From contig JACMPN010000600.1 of NCBI GenBank assembly GCA_014377495.1, positions 1-5,018 on the forward strand: a stretch of DNA of 5,018 bases, read 5' to 3'. The first letter of the stretch is position 1. Each line of letters opens with the position of its first letter. Below are positions 1 to 5,018 of this stretch, piece after piece. Source of the DNA: Candidatus Sericytochromatia bacterium (GTDB lineage: Bacteria; Cyanobacteriota; Sericytochromatia; JACMPN01). The position numbers were made by a program, and so were the translations under genes. The notes under the pieces are model-generated. The model searched no databases, was not told where the DNA came from, and saw only the letters and a list, made by a program, of their open reading frames with translations.

Positions 1-44
1 AATTCGACCGATTCGATCCGATTGTTCATCTCACCTGTTGGGAT

Positions 45-50
45 AAGGAG
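45..50 (+). promoter_or_regulatory. Ribosome binding site of gene 1
   Basis: AAGGAG lies six bases before the ATG at 57. It is a near-perfect Shine-Dalgarno sequence and fixes the start of the 623-residue protein. The promoter is not visible in the 44 bases upstream. Those begin with a short imperfect tandem repeat (ATTCGACCG, then ATTCGATCCG, positions 2-20) and may belong to a longer leader outside the window. Confidence 0.85.
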
Positions 51-56
51 TTCACG

Positions 57-1928
57 ATGGGGATTACCCCGATTGGCGGCGTGCCGCCCGAAACCCGCAT
101 TGTGACCCTGGGCAACCGGAACGTCGAAGTCACGGTGACCGATGCGAACAAGAAGTTTATTGCCGACGGTGATCTGACCAACGACCTGCCCGAAATCATG
201 CAGCTGACCGGCGACGCCAACAAGGTGGAGCGGGCGGACTTCCTCCAAGCCTTTGCCCCTGCGGATGCCGGTCTGCTGGCCCGCATGAGTCAGGGCATCA
301 AGCCCTACGCACTGGATCTGACGAAGCTGGGCTCGCCGGACGTCACCAAGAGCTTCAACCAGATCCTCGCCAGCAAACCCTATCTCCGGGTCGTCGGGGC
401 CGCAGGCATGGCCGTGACGCCGACGCCCGACCAATTGAAAACCAAACTGGCGGCGATGACCGTGACCGGTCGCAACGGCGTGCTGTCTGAGCTGGCGACG
501 GAAACGGCAATGATGCAGGCGCGCAACACAGCCCTGAAAACGATGGGGCCGGATCTCACGGCCAAGGTGGAAGGACTGGGCGGGGACGCTCCGGCTGCGG
601 CCGCTTCCTTGAAGAAGTCCCTCGCCGCAATGACGGGCGACCCCGTCAAAGACAAACAAACCCTCATCAACGCCGTCCTGGCCCACCCCGACATGCCACT
701 GGCCAACAAGCACAATGCGCTGACGGCCCTGGGGATCACCGACCTTGCCGCCCGCAACACCCAGATCAGCACGTCGCGCGCCGCGGCGATGACAGGGATC
801 CGGGCTGAAGCGAAGACGATTTTCACCAACCTGGGCGGGACCGGCGAAATGGGCGAGACCCATTCGGTAGCCACCGGCGACGGCACCGGCACCAAGGGCA
901 TCGGTAACACCGACAATGCCGCCATCGGCTACATGAGCTATGCCGACGTCAAGAAGTCGGGTGGCCAGACGGTCGGCGGGATCAGCACCCAGACGACCAC
1001 CGTCACACCGCGCGACATCACCCAACCGGTGCGCATCCACCTGAGTGCCAGCGGTGCCAACGGTCCCGGCAGCACCATGTCGGTCAGCCGCGGCGCCCAG
1101 ACCCTGAAGTTCACCATCAGCCAAAATCCCGATGGCACGACGTCGCTCGCCCATGATCCGGCCTCGCCCTGGGTCAAAGGGGTGCGGTGGGATGCCGGCA
1201 GTCAGACCCTGACCTTCCCGCCCGGCAGCGAACCGCTGACCGTCACACAGAACTCCGGCGCCGACGAGGTCCAGGGGAGCGCAACCTTCTTCAACGCCTC
1301 CACGGGCGGACCGTCGCTGGCCGTCGATTTTGGCAAGCTGTTCGAGTCGGATGATTTCAAGATCGACTACAGTGCCTTGCCGCCTGCGCAGCAAACTCAG
1401 CTGAAAAAATACGCCGAACACCTGGCGGCCGACCCGACTCGCACGCTCACGCTCGACCTGGCCGGCAAAGGTCCCACCGATTTTGACGGCAGCGCCCTGA
1501 CCGAGGTCGGCTCCTACGGGGCCGAAGGCAGTGGCTCATCCCGTGATGACTTCGGCGGGCTGCGTTCGTCAATGCTGGACGTCAATGCCGATACAGGCAA
1601 GGGCACCATCACGGCCACGACCGATCCGGTGAAATCCAACCTGCTCGTCAAAGGCAAGTCCCCACTGGATGCAAAGGGGCTGGCAGCATTGCAGCGGTAC
1701 ATGGCGAAAAACCCCGGTCTGACGGCGAACGATGCGTTGGCCGGTATGCGGGCCTATGCCATCAAGGAAATGCTCAGTGCCATGGTGGTCGCCGCTGGGG
1801 GCAATGCCGCCCAGATCAACGTGGGCAGTTCGACAGTCGACCGCAAGGCGGCATTCACCGAACAGAACTTCAAGGACATCAGCGGCGGTCAACCGACTGT
1901 TGCAAACCTGCCCGCCGCCAAACCGTAA
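57..1928 (+). CDS. Hypothetical protein, 623 residues, with internal helical repeats and a beta-rich middle
   Basis: I do not recognise this protein and assign no function. The start is supported by AAGGAG six bases upstream, and the frame is open to a TAA followed 19 bases later by a strong terminator. No signal peptide, lipobox or transmembrane segment is visible, and there is no cysteine. Residues 1-27 look beta-like. Residues 29-66 hold two similar motifs, DANKKFIADGDL (29-40) and DANKVERADFL (53-63), that faintly recall EF-hand or dockerin loops but lack the normal 12-residue ligand spacing. Residues about 120-255 are Ala-rich and helical, with two diverged copies of one unit (127-169 and 185-232). 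Residues 258-320 are rich in Gly and Thr and probably flexible. Residues about 320-425 look beta-rich, and 435-610 mostly helical. The lack of cysteine and the low-complexity linker would suit a secreted, surface or structural protein, but this is inference. It appears to be transcribed alone as far as the downstream side shows. Confidence 0.92.
   Translation: MGITPIGGVPPETRIVTLGNRNVEVTVTDANKKFIADGDLTNDLPEIMQLTGDANKVERADFLQAFAPADAGLLARMSQGIKPYALDLTKLGSPDVTKSFNQILASKPYLRVVGAAGMAVTPTPDQLKTKLAAMTVTGRNGVLSELATETAMMQARNTALKTMGPDLTAKVEGLGGDAPAAAASLKKSLAAMTGDPVKDKQTLINAVLAHPDMPLANKHNALTALGITDLAARNTQISTSRAAAMTGIRAEAKTIFTNLGGTGEMGETHSVATGDGTGTKGIGNTDNAAIGYMSYADVKKSGGQTVGGISTQTTTVTPRDITQPVRIHLSASGANGPGSTMSVSRGAQTLKFTISQNPDGTTSLAHDPASPWVKGVRWDAGSQTLTFPPGSEPLTVTQNSGADEVQGSATFFNASTGGPSLAVDFGKLFESDDFKIDYSALPPAQQTQLKKYAEHLAADPTRTLTLDLAGKGPTDFDGSALTEVGSYGAEGSGSSRDDFGGLRSSMLDVNADTGKGTITATTDPVKSNLLVKGKSPLDAKGLAALQRYMAKNPGLTANDALAGMRAYAIKEMLSAMVVAAGGNAAQINVGSSTVDRKAAFTEQNFKDISGGQPTVANLPAAKP
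435..752 (+). repeat. Diverged internal duplication in gene 1 (two helical units)
   Basis: Residues 127-169 and 185-232 of the 623-residue protein align by eye. Both begin with LK, two variable residues and LAAMT (131-135 and 189-193). Both continue through a helix ending in LA, then a Met. They end in a similar AL..(M/L)G...L.A pattern, with AL at 159-160 and 221-222 and Gly at 164 and 226. The offset grows from 58 to 62 residues, so copy two has about four extra residues after LAAMT. A weaker AAAMTG at 242-247 could start a third, degenerate copy. This is a protein-level repeat. I did not find matching DNA identity, so the duplication would be old. Confidence 0.55.
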
Positions 1929-1947
1929 GCGGCGTCCCCACAGGATT

Positions 1948-1981
1948 AACCGCCCTGCTGATATCAGCAGGGCGGTTTTTT
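1948..1981 (+). terminator. Intrinsic terminator after gene 1
   Basis: AACCGCCCTGCTGAT (1948-1962) is followed directly by its exact reverse complement (1963-1977), a perfect 30-base palindrome. In RNA the central bases around GATATC would form the loop. The GC-rich stem runs into six Ts (1976-1981), the classic rho-independent arrangement. The opposite strand has only two or three Ts after the stem, so termination is expected mainly on the + strand. It separates gene 1 from the lipoprotein gene. Confidence 0.93.
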
Positions 1982-2188
1982 GGCGATTGCCCCGACCGGG
2001 TCCGTGGCAAACATGTCGGCGTGGCCGGTCGTCGCGACACCCCATTGCAACCAAGTCGCCGGACTGCCGTCTGCAGGCCGTGACAGCCGGATGGCGGGCG
2101 CTGTGGGACCTGCGGGCTGACGGTGTATCACGGGATCGCCAGGCAGACCCGGAAATGCCCGTGGCCGTAAGACCGCCCCACAAACTTC
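1982..2188. other. Noncoding spacer with no recognised feature
   Basis: About 200 bases lie between the terminator of gene 1 and the candidate promoter of the lipoprotein gene. Open frames cross it on both strands, but they run straight through the terminator or into known genes in the wrong frame. Their translations are rich in Arg, Pro and Trp, typical of shadow frames in GC-rich DNA, and none has a ribosome binding site. I see no RNA gene, repeat or mobile element here. Confidence 0.6.
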
Positions 2189-2216
2189 TTGAACCTCCCC
2201 CAAAATCCCGTATCAT
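2189..2216 (+). promoter_or_regulatory. Candidate sigma70-type promoter of the lipoprotein gene
   Basis: TTGAAC (2189-2194, four of six bases of the -35 consensus) and TATCAT (2211-2216, five of six of the -10 consensus) are 16 bases apart. The spacer contains a run of Cs and As. Transcription would begin near 2222-2225, giving a leader of about 50 bases before the GTG at 2277. The site lies just after an otherwise empty spacer and downstream of a strong terminator, where a promoter is needed. It is a pattern match only. Confidence 0.5.
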
Positions 2217-2222
2217 GCCCGC

Positions 2223-2257
2223 CGCCATTGGGTGTCACCCGCCCATTGGCAATGGCG
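2223..2257 (+). repeat. Inverted repeat in the lipoprotein mRNA leader
   Basis: CGCCATTG (2223-2230) is complementary to CAATGGCG (2250-2257). A second copy of the left arm core, CCATTG at 2243-2248, sits one base before the right arm. Two left arms could therefore compete for one right arm, although the one-base loop makes the second pairing possible only in part. The structure would fold at the very 5' end of the transcript, seven bases before the Shine-Dalgarno sequence. A role in mRNA stability or translation is possible but unproven, and it could also be a DNA site for a regulator. Confidence 0.4.
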
Positions 2258-2263
2258 TGAGCC

Positions 2264-2271
2264 TAAGGAGG
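2264..2271 (+). promoter_or_regulatory. Ribosome binding site that decides the lipoprotein start
   Basis: TAAGGAGG is an almost full anti-16S match, five bases before the GTG at 2277. It selects this GTG over the GTG at 2232 that opens the longest frame. The earlier codon has no Shine-Dalgarno sequence, lies inside the leader inverted repeat and would be only about ten bases from the inferred transcript start. Confidence 0.85.
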
Positions 2272-2276
2272 TTTGT

Positions 2277-3101
2277 GTGTTTGCTAATCCGAAGACTTGG
2301 CGTGCCGCTCGCTTGACCGTCCTGATCAGTTTGCTCGCCGGCTGCGGCGCGATCGGTCACGGGAGCTCCATGGCCACCGGCCCGCAACCCGAGCGGGTTT
2401 ACACCGTCCAGGAGATGCCCGGAAATCAGATACAACAACCGATGCCCCAGGGCCAGCAGGCCCCTGCCATCGGTCAACGGATGCCGCAACAGGATTCCGA
2501 ACTGAACTTCAGTCAGGAACAGCAAAAGCAGTTGCAGGCGATCATGCAGAAGTTCGTTCCGAAGGGGACGGCCAATGAGATCAAGCAGCGGGCCCAACAG
2601 CTGCAGCAGATCCTCTCGGCCCCGCAAGTCGACGTTCAGGCACTGGCCACCCATATCGGCAAGGATCGGCAACAGCTACAGGCCCATGTCCAGGACATCG
2701 TCAATGCCCTGGCCGAAATGCGGCAGGTCCTAACCGTTGAACAGCGGGTTACGTTTGCCAAGCTGATCCAATCCCAGCAGGCCGATACGTCCGACGACAG
2801 CCTGCAGGGGTTGAATCTCTCCCAACAGCAACAGCAGGCGCTCGCAGCCATCGGTCCCCAAGCCATGCATGCGGCATTGGCCCCGGCGATCCAGCAGTTC
2901 CTGCCATCAGGAGACAAGCAAGCCCTGCAAACGGCGATTCAGCAGGGATTTGCCCAACTCCCGCAGCCTCAGATGGTCGCCTCTGTCATCGCCGGACTGT
3001 CCCAGGATCAACGCCAAAAACTGTTGCAAATGGGCGATGACGAGCCTCAGATCGGCCAGCAGACCGGTATGCAGCAGGGCCAACCGCAGTCCGGCCTGTA
3101 G
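2277..3101 (+). CDS. Gln-rich lipoprotein, LTXXQ / Spy-CpxP-like, apparently with two tandem halves
   Basis: From the GTG at 2277 the product has 274 residues. It opens with a short basic region (K6, R9, R12), a hydrophobic stretch (residues 13-21) and the lipobox LLAGC, with Cys23 as the lipidated residue and the only cysteine. Gly follows Cys23, and there is no Asp at +2, so outer-membrane sorting by Lol is the likelier fate in a diderm. Residues 30-74 are a Pro/Gln-rich linker. Residues 75-165 are helical, opening with LNFSQEQQ (76-83) and closing with LTVEQR (152-157), which fits the LTXXQ motif of Spy and CpxP periplasmic proteins. Residues 178-252 repeat the plan with LNLSQQQQQ (179-187) and GLSQDQR (240-246). 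The tail (253-274) is Gln/Gly-rich. About 60 of 274 residues are Gln. Spy and CpxP act as periplasmic chaperones or stress adaptors. A similar role here is inference, because overall identity is low and the Gln bias alone can mimic similarity. Confidence 0.88.
   Translation: MFANPKTWRAARLTVLISLLAGCGAIGHGSSMATGPQPERVYTVQEMPGNQIQQPMPQGQQAPAIGQRMPQQDSELNFSQEQQKQLQAIMQKFVPKGTANEIKQRAQQLQQILSAPQVDVQALATHIGKDRQQLQAHVQDIVNALAEMRQVLTVEQRVTFAKLIQSQQADTSDDSLQGLNLSQQQQQALAAIGPQAMHAALAPAIQQFLPSGDKQALQTAIQQGFAQLPQPQMVASVIAGLSQDQRQKLLQMGDDEPQIGQQTGMQQGQPQSGL
2499..3032 (+). repeat. Two Spy-like halves within the lipoprotein
   Basis: The first half is residues 75-165 (2499-2771) and the second residues 178-252 (2808-3032). 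Each starts with LN, an aromatic or Leu residue, then SQ and several Gln. Each has a middle with a short FVPKG or FLPSG turn before another helix (93-97 and 208-212), and each ends in a (T/S)x(E/D)QR motif. The shared F-x-P-(K/S)-G turn is the strongest support beyond Gln content. The second half is about 15 residues shorter. The similarity is at protein level only. Confidence 0.55.
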
Positions 3102-3134
3102 CTTCGGGTAACGTCTGAATTCCCAGGACGGGGA

Positions 3135-3179
3135 GCCTTTGGGACTGGCTGAGCGAGCCAGTCCCGAAGGCCATATTTC
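3135..3179 (+). terminator. Hairpin terminator after the lipoprotein gene
   Basis: GCCTTTGGGACTGGCT (3135-3150) pairs with AGCCAGTCCCGAAGGC (3156-3171) around a five-base loop, GAGCG. That gives 16 base pairs with one G-U. It begins 33 bases after the TAG. The tail, CATATTTCT, is only moderately T-rich, so termination may be less efficient than at the first terminator or the hairpin may mainly protect the 3' end. Confidence 0.7.
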
Positions 3180-3313
3180 TGACCCTCGGTTGCGATCCTG
3201 AGAGGGCGCCTTGCCCGATCCAAGCCAGCCCTGAATTTCCGGCTCTTAATTGTTTATTGGGCTGACGTTATCCGGCTGTTAACCAAGTTTGTCACTGTGG
3301 ACCCCGATATGAC

Positions 3314-3320
3314 GGAAGGG
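3314..3320 (+). promoter_or_regulatory. Possible ribosome binding site for the phospholipase D-like gene
   Basis: GGAAGGG is seven bases before the GTG at 3328. A comparable purine run, AGAGGG (3361-3366), lies nine bases before the in-frame GTG at 3376. Neither is clearly better, so the start is not settled. The in-frame ATGs at 3346 and 3391 have no good site in front. No convincing promoter was found in 3180-3313, which includes an AT-richer patch at 3244-3260. Confidence 0.45.
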
Positions 3321-3327
3321 CGACCGA

Positions 3328-4860
3328 GTGACGGTGGGTCCCGGGATGGGTTGGTTTGGAAGAGGGAACAGGCCTGTGGCACTCACTAGCATGCAACAGT
3401 CACCATCCAACGCATTGCTTGCAGCTGGTATGCCCGCTGATCCCCCGGGCAAAAAGCCGGTCAAATCGACACTCACCTTGCCGACAGCCCAGGAGCTGAA
3501 GGCGTTCTACAAGACACAGAAGGCGAACGGCATCAATCCGCTCAAGGCACTCGCCCATGACGTGGTAGAGCTATCCAAGGCGGACAGGACGCCATCCACA
3601 GGAGCCGTGGCCGCCCAGCCATTCAAGCTGGTGCCGCTCGCCCGGTGGAATGGGATTACGCCGACCGGTCAAAGACCGTTGCAGGGTGCCACGGCCAATA
3701 CGATGGCACTGTCCGTCCGCAGCGTGGGACGGGTCACCCAGGGCAATCAGGTCCAGCTCTACGTCGATGGCCGGACGGCCTTTCCGGCCCTCGAAAAGCT
3801 CATCGACGGTGCCAAAAAGACGCTTTATATCGAAACGATGATCTGGCACAACGACGAAACTGGCAAGCGCCTCGCCCAAAAGGTCGTCGACGCCCACAAG
3901 CGGGGTGTCGCCGTCAAAGTGATCGTCGATTCGGTCGGCCTGAATTTCGGCACCGGTCGCAACAACGACCTGGCGCTCATGGAGTGGATGCGCGCACAGG
4001 GGGTGGACGCCTATGCCTTCAATCCCAACTTCGTCAGCAAGGACGGAGTCGCCATCACACATCACAAGCTGTACATCGCCGACAACGAGCAGTTTCTCTC
4101 CGGCGGGATCAACATCGGCAAAGAGTACGAGCACGAGTGGCACGACATGCTGTTCGGCGTCAAAGGGCCGGCCGCCCACACCGTGGCGGAGGAGTTCGCG
4201 ATCAACTGGGGCCGCACGACGGGCCATTACCTAACGATCCCCCCACTGGCTGCGGCCAAAAAGTCGGCCAAATCGGTCCCGGCCAATGCGGCTGTCGGCT
4301 TTGCCGTCACCGATCCGATCGGCCGCCGCTATGAGTTGAAGCGGGCCACCCTACAGTTGATCAATGAAGCCAAACACCATGTGCAGATCCAGATGCCCTA
4401 CTGCTCCGACGATGACCTGATGCGGGCCCTGCAGGGCGCCGCCAAGCGGGGCGTGACGGTGGACTTCATTATGCCGGGAACCAACGACACGGGCTCGTAT
4501 CGGACGATGAACCGGGCCGAAGCCCACAAACTGCTCAAAGCCGGCGCAAACGTCCGTTTCTTTGCCGGGGGCACCGTCGACGGCCGGGAAATCTCGCGTT
4601 TCAGCCACACCAAGATGTTGATCATCGACGAAACAGTCGCCGTCGTCGGATCCGGCAATGCCGACTACCGCACGTTCCACAACAACAACGAATTGAACGC
4701 CTACATTGCCGATCCCAAATTCGTCGCCACCCTGCGGGCGGAGCTCTTCGAAAAGGACTGGAAGGAGTCCCGTGCAGCCACCCGGAAGGAGTTGGAGCAA
4801 CGCCCCCTGAAGGAAAAACTCATGGGCCATCTGTACGAGACGCTTGATCGATTCTTCTAA
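3328..4860 (+). CDS. Phospholipase D superfamily protein, cardiolipin synthase-like, with a novel N-terminal extension
   Basis: The 510-residue product has the two HKD active-site motifs of the phospholipase D superfamily. The first is H245-x-K247-x4-D252, followed by GGIN (259-262) and the W-x-D segment near 271-273. The second is H427-x-K429-x4-D434, followed by GSGN (441-444) and D446/R448. Residues about 139-300 and 323-480 form the two catalytic halves. Segments such as VDGRTAFPALEKLIDGA (146-162) match bacterial cardiolipin synthases. Those enzymes transfer a phosphatidyl group onto phosphatidylglycerol or phosphatidylethanolamine by a covalent phospho-histidine. Unlike ClsA there are no N-terminal membrane helices, so it resembles the soluble-looking ClsB type, but with about 135 extra residues up front. 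These are partly helical (53-84) and otherwise Pro/Ala-rich, and I do not recognise them. No signal peptide is visible. Starts at 3328, 3376 or 3391 give 510, 494 or 489 residues. The family is certain; the substrate is not, and a phospholipase D or other phosphodiesterase role remains possible. Confidence 0.92.
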   Translation: MTVGPGMGWFGRGNRPVALTSMQQSPSNALLAAGMPADPPGKKPVKSTLTLPTAQELKAFYKTQKANGINPLKALAHDVVELSKADRTPSTGAVAAQPFKLVPLARWNGITPTGQRPLQGATANTMALSVRSVGRVTQGNQVQLYVDGRTAFPALEKLIDGAKKTLYIETMIWHNDETGKRLAQKVVDAHKRGVAVKVIVDSVGLNFGTGRNNDLALMEWMRAQGVDAYAFNPNFVSKDGVAITHHKLYIADNEQFLSGGINIGKEYEHEWHDMLFGVKGPAAHTVAEEFAINWGRTTGHYLTIPPLAAAKKSAKSVPANAAVGFAVTDPIGRRYELKRATLQLINEAKHHVQIQMPYCSDDDLMRALQGAAKRGVTVDFIMPGTNDTGSYRTMNRAEAHKLLKAGANVRFFAGGTVDGREISRFSHTKMLIIDETVAVVGSGNADYRTFHNNNELNAYIADPKFVATLRAELFEKDWKESRAATRKELEQRPLKEKLMGHLYETLDRFF

Positions 4861-4890
4861 CCGTTCGGCACTCTCACCGTACTCTAATCT

Positions 4891-4952
4891 GCGCAGTCAG
4901 GCCCTCTCCTGGTTGACCGGCCAACGGTTGCCGGGAGAGGGCCTGTCTGCGT
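4891..4952 (+). terminator. Long hairpin after the phospholipase D-like gene
   Basis: GCAGTCAGGCCCTCTCCTGG (4893-4912) pairs with CCGGGAGAGGGCCTGTCTGC (4931-4950), with one T-T mismatch and one G-U. C4892-G4951 and a G-U pair extend the base. The 18-base apical region, with CCGG at its centre, may fold further. It begins 30 bases after the TAA. Only GTTTGG follows, so the T tract of a classic terminator is missing. It may be a poor or factor-assisted terminator, a 3'-stabilising stem or a dispersed palindromic repeat. Confidence 0.5.
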
Positions 4953-5018
4953 TTGGTGATATGGGTGGAAATGTTTTTACATCATGATTTGGACAAAGCG
5001 GCCGCCCGATCGTCAAGG
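4953..5018. other. Window end with no recognised feature
   Basis: The last 66 bases contain a five-T run (4974-4978) and an AT-richer patch near 4971-4990, but no reading frame with a ribosome binding site and no clear promoter pair. A TTTACA at 4976-4981 resembles a -35 box, but no -10 box follows at a suitable distance. Confidence 0.4.

Noticed and set aside
2..20. Short tandem repeat ATTCGACCG / ATTCGATCCG as a binding site or repeat array
   Set aside because: Only two imperfect copies are visible at the window edge, too little to call an array or operator.
380..925. Antisense open frame of 181 codons inside gene 1
   Set aside because: It has no ribosome binding site, its composition is typical of the opposite strand of a GC-rich gene, and it is wholly within a well-supported gene.
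1569..2228. Antisense open frame of 219 codons spanning the end of gene 1 and the spacer
   Set aside because: It crosses the palindromic terminator, is rich in Arg, His and Gly, lacks a ribosome binding site and shows no recognisable domain.
1732..2316. Plus-strand frame of 194 codons overlapping the end of gene 1
   Set aside because: It reads through the intrinsic terminator and the next promoter in a Pro/Arg-rich shadow frame. There is no start signal.
3289..3313. TTGTCA and TATGAC as a promoter for the phospholipase D-like gene
   Set aside because: TTGTCA is a good -35 match, but the spacer is only 13 bases and the transcript would start almost at the ribosome binding site of the GTG at 3328. 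It could only serve a later start codon.
3645..4334. Plus-strand frame of 229 codons inside the phospholipase D-like gene
   Set aside because: It is an Arg/Gln/Gly-rich shift of a gene whose own frame contains both HKD motifs.
1..5018. A multi-gene defence, secretion or mobile system
   Set aside because: There is no transposase, integrase, nuclease-helicase pair, toxin-antitoxin pair or CRISPR repeat. The phospholipase D-like protein fits the cardiolipin synthase pattern better than a PLD-type defence nuclease, and the genes appear separately transcribed.

Overview
The window is GC-rich bacterial DNA (roughly 60% G+C by eye). Three genes lie on the + strand, all pointing the same way: an unrecognised 623-residue protein (57-1928), a glutamine-rich lipoprotein of the LTXXQ/Spy-CpxP type (2277-3101), and a two-HKD phospholipase D / cardiolipin synthase-like enzyme (about 3328-4860). 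Good Shine-Dalgarno sequences, a lipobox and a Spy/CpxP-like lipoprotein point to a diderm (Gram-negative type) bacterium. I cannot assign a phylum from the sequence. There are no RNA genes, insertion sequences, CRISPR repeats or prophage hallmarks.

Layout. Positions 1-56 are the end of an upstream region plus the ribosome binding site of gene 1. Gene 1 is followed by a textbook intrinsic terminator, a perfect 30-base palindrome and six Ts (1948-1981). A noncoding stretch of about 295 bases then carries a sigma70-like promoter (2189-2216) and a short structured leader before the lipoprotein gene. Its best start is a GTG at 2277, 45 bases inside the longest reading frame. A second hairpin (3135-3171) closes that gene. 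A 150-base leader precedes the phospholipase D gene, whose exact start is uncertain (GTG 3328, GTG 3376 or ATG 3391). A long hairpin without a good T tract (4891-4952) follows it. Nothing else is recognisable up to 5018.

Working together. The hairpins between the genes suggest three separate transcripts rather than one operon. The second and third genes both look like envelope functions: a membrane-anchored, Spy/CpxP-like helical protein and a phosphatidyl-transfer enzyme. Gene 1 has no signal peptide, no membrane segment and no cysteine, and its role is unknown. A functional link among the three is only a guess.

Most notable are the internal duplications. Gene 1 carries two diverged copies of a helical unit of about 45 residues and two DANK...AD motifs near its N-terminus. 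The lipoprotein appears to contain two tandem Spy-like halves. I see no clear sign of a new multi-gene system; the most original item is the orphan protein of gene 1.
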